Of a DNA stretch of 64,000 nt, positions 32,766 to 41,934 are shown one piece after another. Below the pieces are notes generated by a model. The model saw nothing but the letters and a program-made list of their open reading frames with translations. It was not told the DNA's origin and did not search any database. The first letter of the stretch is position 1. Each line of letters opens with the position of its first letter. Position numbers and translations under genes: made by a program. Source of the stretch: Fibrobacter sp. UWB5 (GTDB lineage Bacteria; Fibrobacterota; Fibrobacteria; Fibrobacterales; Fibrobacteraceae); the NCBI RefSeq assembly GCF_002210295.1, contig NZ_MWQH01000002.1, positions 124,001 to 188,000 on the forward strand. The letters run 5' to 3'.

Positions 32766-32773
32766 GGATTCTC

Positions 32774-33391
32774 CTATAAGACGATGCACTTGCCGTCTTC
32801 GGTCATTATCCGTTGCCCTGTTTCTGTCGTGAGATAGTTGTTCTCGATTACGCTTTCCTCAAGTGCGACGGTCACTATCTTCTTTTGCGGATGCTGTACT
32901 GTCGCGAGGAACCTGTTTGAACCAGCCAGCTTCAATCCAGCAGCGGGGAACGCAAGAACGCCAGCAGGCGCCAGCATTTGAAGCACACGGCGTCGTAGCT
33001 GCCTGCCTCGCGGAGTATAGACGAAAAAGATGGCGGGACATTCGTCAAGGAAATGCGGGTTCGCGTCGCCCGAAAGGTCACGGGCGTTTTCAATGATATT
33101 GTTCGGCGTTCCTGCGGAGTTTTTCTTGAAGGAAATCTTGAGACGCGCCTTGTACATTTCGTCCGTCTCGCCGGGTTGTCGCGGGATGTTGCGGAACTTT
33201 CCGATAAGGTCGAGCCATTCACCTTCCGCCTCGTCGATGTTCGCGAAGTTGGAAAGCCTGAACGCGCTATCCTCCAAATCCTGAAAGCTGGAAAAGACCT
33301 TCCTCAAGAGCGAGAGAAGGTTTGTGGAGTCCCTGTACTGCGTGATTACAAGGTGCTGGATATGTTGCCATAAGTCCGTGATGTGCTGCAT
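32774..33391 (-). CDS. Baseplate protein, DUF2612 family
   Basis: 205 residues. The N-terminal LWQHIQHLVITQYRDSTNLLSLL and the EGEWLDLIGKFRNIPRQPGETDEMYKARLKI block match DUF2612, the equivalent of gpI in contractile tails. It connects the baseplate wedge to fibres. Directly follows baseplate J. Confidence 0.82.
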   Translation of the reverse strand: MQHITDLWQHIQHLVITQYRDSTNLLSLLRKVFSSFQDLEDSAFRLSNFANIDEAEGEWLDLIGKFRNIPRQPGETDEMYKARLKISFKKNSAGTPNNIIENARDLSGDANPHFLDECPAIFFVYTPRGRQLRRRVLQMLAPAGVLAFPAAGLKLAGSNRFLATVQHPQKKIVTVALEESVIENNYLTTETGQRIMTEDGKCIVL

Positions 33392-33400
33392 GGCGGTTTC

Positions 33401-34384
33401 CTAGCTTACGAGCGTGACCGTGATGTTTTCTGCCGTGATGGAAACAATCTTGTCTTCGTCTATTGGGACACGCTCGTCTGTCCAGTGGCGCGGATTGTCC
33501 ACGCTTGCGACCGTGACCGTGATGGATTCGATGCCCGGAACATTGCTGTAGATGGGGGCGCTGATTCTTTGCGGTATCAGGTCCTTTCCCGAAGTGTATT
33601 CCATCTTGGCCCATTCGCAGACGACATTCTTTATGACCTGTTCGTAGTCGGACGGCAAGGTTTCTTCGTCATAAACTGTAAAGTCGATGCGAACCAGGTA
33701 GGAAACGCCCTGGATGAAGCTGAACTGGACCTCTTGAAGGAAGCCGCTTACGTCGCGAGCTTCGCCGCTGTTGTTGCCGTAGCTCTGTATGCCTGCGGGC
33801 TTGCAGTTCCAAATCTTTTGTGCGATGAAGTTCTGGACGGTATGGGCGCGCGTGCTGTCGTCGAGAATGGCCTGCCAGTCCTTATCGGACGGGTCAATAT
33901 CCTCTGTGCTGAAAGTGGCTGGGACGAATATCACGAAAGAATGGGCGGGGATTCCGCCGACGGTCTCGTTCTTCGTGTTTTCCTTGAAGGTGATGCCGTC
34001 CGTGATGTTCTCTTTCAGGTAGGTCGTCATTCCGTCGGGAGTCGCCAAACCGTCGAAAGTCGCAGTCTCTATGCGCTGTCTTAGGGATTCGTCCGTTTCG
34101 CCCTCGTTTCGTGCAAGTCCCGCGATAGATGCGAGCATATCCAGGAATGTTCCCGTCGCCGTCGAAACGTCGATGTTCGCGCCGACGGTCTGTATCACCT
34201 GTGCAAGCTCCGTGTACATGTATGCAAGCAGGTCAACGAACATGCCGTCGGGAGAGGACGGCTCCAGGTTGATAGAGGCGCCAAACACCTCCGTAAAGCT
34301 GGTGGCGATGGCTTGACGGATTTCGCGGTAGCTCTTGATGGAGATTCCCGATATAGAGTCCACAATGACTGCGTTTATCGCCAT
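33401..34384 (-). CDS. Baseplate J-like protein
   Basis: 327 residues. The N-terminus (EIRQAIATSFTEVFGASINL, SPDGMFVDLLAY) and AGLARNEGETDESLRQRI are hallmark segments of the baseplate J / gp47 family. A wedge component of contractile tails. Preceded by the gp25-like gene with a 2-base gap. Confidence 0.92.
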   Translation of the reverse strand: MAINAVIVDSISGISIKSYREIRQAIATSFTEVFGASINLEPSSPDGMFVDLLAYMYTELAQVIQTVGANIDVSTATGTFLDMLASIAGLARNEGETDESLRQRIETATFDGLATPDGMTTYLKENITDGITFKENTKNETVGGIPAHSFVIFVPATFSTEDIDPSDKDWQAILDDSTRAHTVQNFIAQKIWNCKPAGIQSYGNNSGEARDVSGFLQEVQFSFIQGVSYLVRIDFTVYDEETLPSDYEQVIKNVVCEWAKMEYTSGKDLIPQRISAPIYSNVPGIESITVTVASVDNPRHWTDERVPIDEDKIVSITAENITVTLVS

Positions 34385-34386
34385 CG

Positions 34387-34737
34387 CTAGAAATCCCCGT
34401 TGATGGTTCTGCCGTCGATGCTCTGGACGCTGAATTTTCCAGTAAGGTTTCTTCCGTCTGTTGCGAGGTCTATCGCGATTACGGATTTTACGCCCTTGAC
34501 CGCCTCGATTTTTTCGCGAATGATGCGCTGGGCTACGTCGAGGTGTGAAACGGGTAAACCGGCTATCTTTTCAAGCCAGGGAACGCCGTGTTCGATGTTG
34601 GTGAACGCTTCCCCTTCTTCCGTCTTTAACAGGCAGAGAACAGCCTGCCGCACCTTTTTGGCGATGTTGCCGATACGGCAGATGTGGTCGCCATCAAGGA
34701 AAATGTCGTGGGAATTGTCAAGGGCCATTTCATTCAT
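34387..34737 (-). CDS. Baseplate wedge protein, gp25/gpW-like
   Basis: 116 residues. NIAKKVRQAVLCLLKTEEGEAFTNIEHGVPW matches the conserved gp25-like lysozyme-fold region. Last genes of the tail operon order: spike, then an interrupting trio of rightward genes, then gp25, J and DUF2612. Confidence 0.8.
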   Translation of the reverse strand: MNEMALDNSHDIFLDGDHICRIGNIAKKVRQAVLCLLKTEEGEAFTNIEHGVPWLEKIAGLPVSHLDVAQRIIREKIEAVKGVKSVIAIDLATDGRNLTGKFSVQSIDGRTINGDF

Positions 34738-34835
34738 CAGCCCGTAAACTAGATACGCTTTGGCGTGGGGCGTGAATTATGCCAAATCAACCCAAAAGAC
34801 ACCAAAAGAAGGGCTGAATTATTCTGATTTACGCC

Positions 34836-34863
34836 TTGCGAACCTGTGCGAATTGAGTATATT
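34836..34863 (+). promoter_or_regulatory. Promoter of the rightward moron at 34892
   Basis: TTGCGA (34836-34841), 16-bp spacer, TATATT (34858-34863). Its own promoter on the strand opposite to the late genes is typical for a lysogenically expressed moron. Confidence 0.6.
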
Positions 34864-34891
34864 TTGAAGAAAGAAAAAAGGCTCTGAACAA

Positions 34892-35158
34892 ATGACGACC
34901 ACGCTTTACGAGAATATCACCAAGAAGCTCAAGCTGGAAAAAGGAACGTACAGCTGGGCTAAAGATTATTTCTCCGCATGGCATAGGAGTAAGGTTGGCC
35001 TTTTGGATGATGCCATCGAAAGCTATTCTGACGGTGTGCCTCGCGCCGTGTTTGACAAGCACCTAGTCGATGAAGCGGAAACAATAGCCAAGTTCACGAC
35101 GATGCGTGAACTACTGCTTCACATCGCGAAGATAGCCGAAGCGGAAGGCTTCGTTTAG
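34892..35158 (+). CDS. Moron protein, unknown function
   Basis: 88 residues, helical, no signal peptide or known motif (MTTTLYENITKKLKLEKGTYSWAK). It is read against the late genes and has its own promoter, so it is probably expressed in the lysogen. Confidence 0.55.
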   Translation: MTTTLYENITKKLKLEKGTYSWAKDYFSAWHRSKVGLLDDAIESYSDGVPRAVFDKHLVDEAETIAKFTTMRELLLHIAKIAEAEGFV

Positions 35159-35293
35159 TGGAATTTAGAGAATGAAAGAAAAAGGCATTGCTGCTTGCAA
35201 CGCCTAATTATCGTAAAAAACACCTAAATAGGTGTATCAGCAGAAAAAACATTATGAATTTTGGGGTGAAATAATTTTGCTATATTCTTTAAT

Positions 35294-35842
35294 ATGTCAA
35301 AAACATTAGTTGCCATTTTATTTCTTGCGATGTTTTCCTTTGCTCAATTTGCGGAGGTTTTTACTTCTGCAACAAAGGCTCCCAAAGGTTGTATAAAAAG
35401 AGGAAATTTGGTTAAGTGTGCGGTAAAAGAAACTAGAGGTGCTGGAAAAATTTATAGTGCCAAAACGCATCGTGTTTATTGGTATTATCCGAAAGCCGAA
35501 GGTCAAACAGAGATGTTCGCGATAAATCAATGTGATTCTATTGTCGTCATGGTTGATATAGAACTTGCTGCGCAAGCTTTGGTTGCTGTTGCTTCGGGAG
35601 ATACTCTAACTGCAATAAAGAATAGTGTTTTAGCAGAACAAGCCATGATAAATGGTGATTACACTTTAATGTGCAATCAAACAAGTACAAAAAAATTAGA
35701 GGTTTTTTGCCAACCCGATGGAAGACGCGCTTATATTGTGAAATACGATGAATTGGGAATAGAAAAGAGCAAGGAAATTAAAATTACGAATAACCCAAAT
35801 TATTGTACGGAGCAATTCCAAAAAGTATTTAACGGGAAATAG
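35294..35842 (+). CDS. Secreted moron protein, unknown function
   Basis: 182 residues with a signal peptide (MSKTLVAILFLAMFSFAQF). Several cysteines and AT-rich codons set it apart from neighbours. Read against the tail genes, between spike and gp25 genes, so it is an insertion in the baseplate cluster. No ribosome site is obvious. Family not recognised. Confidence 0.55.
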   Translation: MSKTLVAILFLAMFSFAQFAEVFTSATKAPKGCIKRGNLVKCAVKETRGAGKIYSAKTHRVYWYYPKAEGQTEMFAINQCDSIVVMVDIELAAQALVAVASGDTLTAIKNSVLAEQAMINGDYTLMCNQTSTKKLEVFCQPDGRRAYIVKYDELGIEKSKEIKITNNPNYCTEQFQKVFNGK

Positions 35843-35897
35843 AAAAAAAATTATCAATCTGTTTGTTTTTTTACTTACATTTTCGAAGGAGCTTGAT

Positions 35898-36131
35898 ATG
35901 GCGTTTACTGAAGAAGAATTAAATGCAATGAGTGATGAAGAATTGCAAAAGGAATTTGAAACCATTGGAAGGTATTTAAAGCAACATCATGTAGATGCAG
36001 AAAAGAATCGTAAGGTTCCGATGGATAGAAAAAAAATGATAGAACAAATTCAACATCACCAGTCTATTCAAAGAATGACAAAAAATAGATGTGATGTTGG
36101 TTCTGAAATTATTAAAAGAACATCCAAATAA
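35898..36131 (+). CDS. Small charged moron protein
   Basis: 77 residues, acidic N-terminus (MAFTEEELNAMSDEELQKEF) and basic helical C-terminus. GAAGGAGC lies 9 bases before the ATG. Third rightward gene of the insertion. Unknown function. Confidence 0.55.
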   Translation: MAFTEEELNAMSDEELQKEFETIGRYLKQHHVDAEKNRKVPMDRKKMIEQIQHHQSIQRMTKNRCDVGSEIIKRTSK

Positions 36132-36155
36132 GAAAATATATGCGCCCTTAGTTCC

Positions 36156-36833
36156 TTATGGTGCAAGCGGTTGAGGCCCGGAAGGAGCGCCCTGGGCCGC
36201 TGTCGGGTGCATATGTTTGCTGAAAGTGAGCGTCGGCGTGGCAAAATCCGAGCCTTTGACCTTGCCGCTTGCCTCAATTTCTCCATCGCTCGCGATGTTC
36301 CCGCCGCTTGAAATATCCCCGTCCACATCCAGCTTGCCCGTAATCAGGACATTCTCGGCATCCAGCTTCACCTCGCTCGCCTTGATGGTCACGTTTCCTT
36401 CGCGGTCGATGTTTATGACCGTAGTCGCGCTTTCCTGGATGCGTCTGAAAGGGATTGCCAAAAGGTTGAGCAGGTCGTTTCCTGAAAAGCTCACGGGGTC
36501 GTAGGCGGCTTCGTTCCATTTCTCTTTTTTCCAGTTGCGAATGTCCCTGCTGGAGCTGATGCAGAGAACGGTATCGCCTTTGTCAAGTTCATATTCAATG
36601 TGGACGGTCTTTGTCCCTGCCCATAGCACGGGAACATTCTTTATCACCATGAGCTTGCCGTCCTTCATGTTCGGCTCCATCTGCATATTGCGCAGACAGT
36701 TCCTCACGCTGGGGCGTACATTGACTGTCCCGTCGTCGTTGACGCTCTCGATGGCGGCGGGAAAAGCCGTCTCGAAATCTTCCATCTTGTTATCGAAGAA
36801 GCTGTCTAGCAGTTTCGCGATGCTGTTGGCCAT
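36156..36833 (-). CDS. Baseplate spike protein, Gp138/gpV-like
   Basis: 225 residues. An OB-like N-terminal domain (FPAAIESVNDDGTVNVRPSV) leads into a repetitive beta-helix (ENVLITGKLDVDGDISSGGN) and a His-containing tip KHMHPTAAQGAPSGPQP, the metal-binding apex of membrane-puncturing spikes. The start overlaps the stop of the hub gene (TAATG). Confidence 0.88.
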   Translation of the reverse strand: MANSIAKLLDSFFDNKMEDFETAFPAAIESVNDDGTVNVRPSVRNCLRNMQMEPNMKDGKLMVIKNVPVLWAGTKTVHIEYELDKGDTVLCISSSRDIRNWKKEKWNEAAYDPVSFSGNDLLNLLAIPFRRIQESATTVINIDREGNVTIKASEVKLDAENVLITGKLDVDGDISSGGNIASDGEIEASGKVKGSDFATPTLTFSKHMHPTAAQGAPSGPQPLAP

Positions 36834-37831
36834 TACCAGTTCACCTCCCTCGCGTCACATTCGACGGTGAAGTCGCTGCCCATGTTGGAACCTCTGAAAG
36901 TACATTCCGTAATGATGAAGTCGCCCTTTATCGCCATTGAACCTACGCTGTCGTAGGAGTCGCCCTTGCTTGAGTCCATGCGAACGAATACGTTCGGCGC
37001 GTACTTGGGCGAGATAAGCGCTGTAAAGTGGATTTTGCGCGTGCGGTCTATTTCCTTGCTGGGCTTCTTCTGTTGGTTGGGTTCGTCCGCCTCGCTCTGC
37101 GAGAAAAGATAATAGGACGGGTCGTCCGCGAAGTTGACCTTGTTCAGGCTCTCGTCGCGAATTTCTTCTGCCTGGAGCAATCCGCTTTTGAAGTCCAGCG
37201 TGATTTCCTCCACCTCGATGCTTTTTTCGTCGCTGTTCACCACAATCATTTCGTTATTGTCGAAATAGAGGTGCAGCCCGAACTTGGGAATAAGTATGTT
37301 GTCGCGGAAAGAACAGACCGCCTGCTTGAAGGTGCCGGAAATGCAGAACTCCGTCCCGATGGGCTGGGAAAGCTCCTTCTGGCTTCCGGCGCGTAATGCC
37401 GTTCCCGCATAGTCGCAAAGCTCCTGCAAGCATTTCTTGACGGTGGCGGAGCTGTCGAACTGGATTGCACAATTCAGCCTTGCAAGCTGGTAGAATGTCC
37501 CGCGCGCCGAGACGCAGGTAATGACAAGTTCCACGTCGCTGCCGACGCGCCTGGGTACGGCCATGCCGATTTGCCCGACGAATATGTTGCCGACGGTTTC
37601 ATCCTCGTAGCCAGCCTGGAGCAGTACGCTGTTTCCCTCGCTCATGATGAAGTTTATCGCTTCCGGGGAGGGGTTGTAGATGGTGATGGTCGCCTCGTTG
37701 TCGTACCACTCGATTGAGCGCGTCACCTCGAACTCTATGTCGAACTGGGAAAAGTCCTTCGAGTTTTGCGAGGTCAGGTTTCCGACGGCGAACTTGCCGA
37801 CATACAGGTGGATAATGCGTCCGAAAGCCAT
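36833..37831 (-). CDS. Baseplate hub protein
   Basis: 332 residues from the ATG at 37831, coupled to the preceding gene by TGATG; a longer frame up to 38086 is only overlap. FDIEFEVTRSIEWYDNEATITIYNPSPEAINFI is typical of KPP10-like and XkdQ-type hub proteins, and the remainder is barrel-like. It carries the spike and anchors the tail tube. Confidence 0.78.
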   Translation of the reverse strand: MAFGRIIHLYVGKFAVGNLTSQNSKDFSQFDIEFEVTRSIEWYDNEATITIYNPSPEAINFIMSEGNSVLLQAGYEDETVGNIFVGQIGMAVPRRVGSDVELVITCVSARGTFYQLARLNCAIQFDSSATVKKCLQELCDYAGTALRAGSQKELSQPIGTEFCISGTFKQAVCSFRDNILIPKFGLHLYFDNNEMIVVNSDEKSIEVEEITLDFKSGLLQAEEIRDESLNKVNFADDPSYYLFSQSEADEPNQQKKPSKEIDRTRKIHFTALISPKYAPNVFVRMDSSKGDSYDSVGSMAIKGDFIITECTFRGSNMGSDFTVECDAREVNW

Positions 37832-38175
37832 CAGAGCATCCCCGCCTCTATGAATACGTTTACGTCGTCCTTCGTCAGGTAATGGAGTATATACGCTTTC
37901 CCCAGGTTGTCGTGGTTCAGCGGCTCCGCGCAGGTCTTTTCGCGCTTGAAGATTGCAAGCTCGCCGTTTTCGAGGACGTTGTTGTGGGAACGCAGAAGCC
38001 GCGAATTTGGAACGAGCCTGATGCCGCATCGCTTGCCGTTGACTGTCTCGAAGTCGCCATACCAGAAGCCGTCGCGCCAGTTCCACAAGAGACGGATGTT
38101 GAGCATCGTCCCTTCGATATTCACTTTTTCAACAAGATATGAACCGTTGTTCGTATTCACGGGAATCTTAATCAC
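37831..38175 (-). CDS. Tail plug / baseplate accessory protein
   Basis: 114 residues from a GTG at 38175 that overlaps the stop of the upstream gene (GTGA). Beta-rich with LLWNWRDGFWYGDFETVNGKR, the pattern of the small phage tail plug (cyanophage-like) domain. Position between Dit-like and hub genes supports it. Confidence 0.7.
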   Translation of the reverse strand: MIKIPVNTNNGSYLVEKVNIEGTMLNIRLLWNWRDGFWYGDFETVNGKRCGIRLVPNSRLLRSHNNVLENGELAIFKREKTCAEPLNHDNLGKAYILHYLTKDDVNVFIEAGML

Positions 38176-38927
38176 TGGTAGTCCCTCCCGAGCGATTCGT
38201 CCATCTTCGCCGCCGCTTCCTGTGCTGTCTCGCTCGCGTCGCCCGATACGTTGCCAGCGTTCGCCTTCCTTGACATGGCCTGCTCTGCGGCTGTATTCTG
38301 TTGTGGCGGCTGCGGCGCGTCCCATTCGCCCGTGATGTTGTCGCTCGCGAAGGTGGCTGTGCGTATCTCGCGCAAGGTCATGGAGAACTTGATTGCCTCG
38401 CCGTCCTCCGCGCCCCTGTCCGCCTTTAGGTTCTCAATGACCATTTCCTCATAGACTTCCAGGCTGGTAATGACGCGCACCTTCTTGCGGCTCTTTGCGC
38501 ATTTCGTCAGCACCTCCCACCTGGAAAGAGCAGTGTTCGTGATGGCGGGGGCGTTGTCGATTTCAACGCGGTTTTCTCGCCACGACTTGCCCGTAAGTTC
38601 TCCGTTGTCGTCAACGAATCCGGCGGATGCATTTAGCGGGTGGTTCGTGAACATTCCCGTAATCTTGACCGTGCGGAGCCGCTGCTGCACATGGTCGCTG
38701 ATGGTGGACCCGTTTTCCACGGCATGGTCTGTAATGTCGAAATCCAGTTCGTGGCTTTCGTCAATGAGCAGGTCGAAGGGAATGTTCGTATAGATGTAGT
38801 TGCTGTCCCCGTCCTTCGTGGCAAGGCCAAATTCCTCGTTGCGCATGAACAGCGAGGCGGGAATGGCTCGGGGCGGGTGGCTGTAGCGTGAATACGCCTG
38901 TTGGGCGATGTTGAGTATTCCAATCAT
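38172..38927 (-). CDS. Dit-like tail/baseplate protein
   Basis: 251 residues. An N-terminal beta domain (IPFDLLIDESHELDFDITDHAVENGSTI, VKITGMFTNHP) matches the Dit-like N-terminal domain in this phage group, followed by an Ala/Gln-rich disordered tail. It links tube, tape measure end and hub. Overlaps the tape-measure stop by 4 bases. Confidence 0.75.
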   Translation of the reverse strand: MIGILNIAQQAYSRYSHPPRAIPASLFMRNEEFGLATKDGDSNYIYTNIPFDLLIDESHELDFDITDHAVENGSTISDHVQQRLRTVKITGMFTNHPLNASAGFVDDNGELTGKSWRENRVEIDNAPAITNTALSRWEVLTKCAKSRKKVRVITSLEVYEEMVIENLKADRGAEDGEAIKFSMTLREIRTATFASDNITGEWDAPQPPQQNTAAEQAMSRKANAGNVSGDASETAQEAAAKMDESLGRDYQ

Positions 38928-40846
38928 AGCGCAAGGGCCTTTACGCCCTCGGCGCGTGTCTTGAAGGTCAGCTGGGACTGGAGAAGCGTTCTCAGGTTCT
39001 CCTTTATGAGCTTGGCCATCATGTCGGAATCCGTGGTGATGTTGTTCGTGTAGTCGATGTTGGTGATGTTGGTGTCGCCCTTGGCGCTCTTTGCAGCGGC
39101 CTGCATCGCCTTCTGTATTTCCGCTTCCATATCGACGGGAGTGAAGTTCACTTCGGGAGCCGTGCCGTTTCCGTAGCCGTCGGCGCCCAGGTCTGCGCCC
39201 TTCATCATGTAGGCGTCGTTGAGCTGCTTCTGCGCGTACTTCTTCGCGGCATCCTTGTTCTCGTCGTAATACCGGGCGACATTGTACTTGCGTTGCAGCT
39301 CGCGTGCGGCAAGCGGTATTCCGAGCGTCGCGAAGTCGATGGGCTTTCCCTCGCTGTCGATGAAGTCGCCCTTCTCGTTGACGGCCATTCTCTGCAATCC
39401 GTCCATCTCGACGGGCTGCGTTCCGAGAGCCTGGAAGTCGCGGCGGTATGTGCGCAGAAGGTCGGCGAAGTAGGTGCCGCTTTCCACCTGCTTCTTTACC
39501 TCGGAGGCCCCCTCGATGGCGTTCTGCCGTTCATGTTCCTTCCACGCCTGTTTTATGGCGTTTCCCAGCTTGAAAATCTGTTGCAGTCCCCAGATGGTGG
39601 CGGTAAACAGTCCCGCCTTGAGAAGGTTCTGCCAGTTCTTTCCGAGACCACCAAGGGCGCCCCCGAAGGCCATCGAGCCTTTCGTCGCTGCGTCGAGCAT
39701 CGGGACGGCGTACTTTAGCGCACCGGCAAAGGCCATAGTCTTTATGGGCGCGACGGAAAACAGCTGTAGAAGCGACGCAAGCCCGTCTGCAAAGGCCGAA
39801 ATCGTGCCTATGTTCTCCGATAGGGTCTTGACAAGCGACTTGAGTACGGACGCGAAGCCCTCGAACAGTTTCCTGATGGAGGGGATGTTCGCCTTTACCT
39901 CACGGGCGAGTTCCGCGAACACGGGCAGAAGCTCGCGCCCGATTTCCTCCTTCACGTCGCCGATTTCGTTCTGTAGCTGTGCAATCTTTCCCGCGTCGGT
40001 GTTCGCCATTTCCTTGGCGAAGCCCTTGACGCTCGCGAGTGTCTTTTCCAGCGCCTCCACCTGCATCGTCTCGGTGACGGTTCCGCCCTTCTGCTTAAAC
40101 TTCTGCAATTCCTTGATGGCGGTAGTGTCGAAGCCCTGCTGTTCGAGCGTCATGGTGCCGCGCCCACTCAATGCGGACATGAGCGTCATTGTGTAGCTCT
40201 TGAGCTGGTCTGCACCCACTTCCGCGCCGTTGGTCGTTCTGGCCGTGTAGTCCGCGACAAGCTGCATCATGCGCTTGTTATTGTCCACGTCCTTAATCTT
40301 GTTCGACCATACGGAAGCGGCATTGAGAAGCGCCTCGTCGCCGTACATGGAGTTCTTTTGCAGGTTCGCAGCGAATCGCTGCAATTCGCCAAATCTCGCA
40401 TCCGTGCCGTTGCGCTGCATCTGGAACTTGAGCGCACGCTCGGCCCTGTCCTGCACCTTGAAAAGCTCGACTGTCTGCTTGCCGAACCCGACCAGCTTGG
40501 AAAGGCCCTGGAACCCGGCGTAGGCGGCGACCGCTGCCGAGATTGTGCCCTTGAGCTTGGAGAAGGCGCCGTCGAGCGCGTCCGTCTGCTTCTTGGCCTC
40601 CCTGGATGCGCTTGAAATCTTCTGCGTTTCCTTGGCGGCGCTGGAGGCTTCCTTGCCGATGTTGGCGGTCTCTTTCGCGACCTCGTTGGCGCTGGATGCG
40701 GCTTTGGTGAGGCTTTCGTCTATTTCCCTGTTCGCCGTTTCGCCAGCCCTGCCGAGAGCAGCCTGGAAACGGTCAAGGGACGCGGATAGTTCCGTGTCCT
40801 CGACCTCGAACCGAACTTTCTGTACGAACTCGTTCTCGTCATTCAT
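38924..40846 (-). CDS. Tail tape measure protein
   Basis: 640 residues. Alanine-rich coiled coil at the N-terminus, hydrophobic segments in the centre (about residues 345-425) and long helices. NAASVWSNKIKDVDNNKRMMQLVADYTARTTNGAEV is typical of tape measures. It sets tail length. Its start overlaps the end of the frameshifted tail chaperone by 8 bases, the usual arrangement. Confidence 0.9.
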   Translation of the reverse strand: MNDENEFVQKVRFEVEDTELSASLDRFQAALGRAGETANREIDESLTKAASSANEVAKETANIGKEASSAAKETQKISSASREAKKQTDALDGAFSKLKGTISAAVAAYAGFQGLSKLVGFGKQTVELFKVQDRAERALKFQMQRNGTDARFGELQRFAANLQKNSMYGDEALLNAASVWSNKIKDVDNNKRMMQLVADYTARTTNGAEVGADQLKSYTMTLMSALSGRGTMTLEQQGFDTTAIKELQKFKQKGGTVTETMQVEALEKTLASVKGFAKEMANTDAGKIAQLQNEIGDVKEEIGRELLPVFAELAREVKANIPSIRKLFEGFASVLKSLVKTLSENIGTISAFADGLASLLQLFSVAPIKTMAFAGALKYAVPMLDAATKGSMAFGGALGGLGKNWQNLLKAGLFTATIWGLQQIFKLGNAIKQAWKEHERQNAIEGASEVKKQVESGTYFADLLRTYRRDFQALGTQPVEMDGLQRMAVNEKGDFIDSEGKPIDFATLGIPLAARELQRKYNVARYYDENKDAAKKYAQKQLNDAYMMKGADLGADGYGNGTAPEVNFTPVDMEAEIQKAMQAAAKSAKGDTNITNIDYTNNITTDSDMMAKLIKENLRTLLQSQLTFKTRAEGVKALAL

Positions 40847-41512
40847 TCTTGTTCTTTTCCTTCTGCTTGTAGTACTGGCCCCATGCGCTCCTGTAGTCGT
40901 TCTCCATGTCGATGTAGGCGGCGAAGCTCATCATGCGCTCGAAAGTCCAGTTCTTCTCTATGTCGGAAAGCGGGACACGCGCCGTCTTGACGATTCGCCA
41001 GACAAGCGCGTAGTCGGCGGCGCCTCCCTTGAGCGTGCCTATCTTTCCGAGGGCCTTAATGTCCTTCGCGTCCGCGTCGCTGAACGCATTGACGATTGGG
41101 TTGGAGCTGTTCAGGCTCCATTCTGCTCCGTCGCCGGAGCCGTCACGAAAGGGCTTAGCTTTTCCAGTTTCCACACCTGGAGCATGACCGCGTACATTTG
41201 CGAACGCTTCTGCTCGAAATGCGCGGCGATGGCGTCGAAGCTGTCGAGCGTGACGAACTTCTGCCCCTTGGTGACGACGGTGACTGCGGAAAGCGTCGTT
41301 TCCAGTAGCCACTTGAAATCGGGCGTGGAAAGCTCGGAGAGCGTATTGGCGAGAAGCGCGAAAGCCTCCACGTCGTCGTTTATGTCGAGACCCTGGCGAG
41401 CCATCTTGCCGATAAGCCCGAGAACCTTTCGGTCGAGGTCTATGGCGTCGAAGCCCGTATGGGGAAGAAGCTGGTATTCGTCGGATGCAACCTTGAAGTT
41501 TATCGCTTCCAT
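40839..41512 (-). CDS. Tail assembly chaperone, frameshifted long form (gpG-GT type)
   Basis: About 224 residues if ribosomes slip -1 at CCCTTTC (minus strand, 41153-41147). The zero frame reads CCT-TTC and the new frame CCC-TTT, a canonical X-XXY-YYZ site. The downstream frame continues as ...EWSLNSSNPIVNAFSDADAKD...KEKNKNE to 40839 and has no sensible start of its own. Contractile and siphovirus tails commonly need both forms in a set ratio to load the tape measure. Confidence 0.82.
41111..41512 (-). CDS. Tail assembly chaperone, short form (gpG-like)
   Basis: 133 residues, helical, MEAINFKVASDEYQLLPHTGFDA at the start, matching small tail chaperones between tube and tape-measure genes. 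The zero-frame stop is at 41111-41113, about 35 bases after the slip site. Confidence 0.85.
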   Translation of the reverse strand: MEAINFKVASDEYQLLPHTGFDAIDLDRKVLGLIGKMARQGLDINDDVEAFALLANTLSELSTPDFKWLLETTLSAVTVVTKGQKFVTLDSFDAIAAHFEQKRSQMYAVMLQVWKLEKLSPFVTAPATEQNGA

Positions 41513-41515
41513 CGT

Positions 41516-41923
41516 TTAGGCTCCTTCAAAAGCGGCTTCCGCCTTGACGCGCAGCGTGACGGTTCGCGTTCCGCCGGAGCGTCCCTTGGTGGCGTCGCCC
41601 ATGGACTGAATCCAGCACTGGCCGAGAAGTACGTATGCGCCGTTGAGGTCGGTACAGGCGAAGGGATAGGGCCCGACTTTCGTCGTCTCGTCGGCGACGC
41701 GCAGCGCTTCCAGCTTGGAGAGCTGGGGGCTGGTCTGCATGAAGGGAAGGGTGACGGTGTAGAGCTTGCGCACCATCTTGGAACGTTGAACGCAGCCGTT
41801 GCTGCCCTCGGTAACGTCCCAGTCGTCGCCTTCCTTGGAAATGACGACATCGCCGTTGAAGTGCGTGAGCGCGATGCCCTGGACGGAAATGTTGACCATG
41901 GTGTGGTCGTATGTTCCAAGCAT
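41516..41923 (-). CDS. Tail tube protein, DUF3277 family
   Basis: 135 residues. YDHTMVNISVQGIALTHFNGD, SNGCVQRSKM and YPFACTDLNGAYVLLGQCW are the family pattern (KPP10 structural protein). It builds the inner tube inside the sheath. Follows the sheath gene by 11 bases. Confidence 0.87.
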   Translation of the reverse strand: MLGTYDHTMVNISVQGIALTHFNGDVVISKEGDDWDVTEGSNGCVQRSKMVRKLYTVTLPFMQTSPQLSKLEALRVADETTKVGPYPFACTDLNGAYVLLGQCWIQSMGDATKGRSGGTRTVTLRVKAEAAFEGA

Positions 41924-41934
41924 TTTCTAGCCTC

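Noticed and set aside
35215-35240. Fourth copy of the ACCTAA-N5-TTAGGT operator
   Set aside because: CACCTAAATAGGTG has a different half-site spacing and no aligned -10, so it is not counted.
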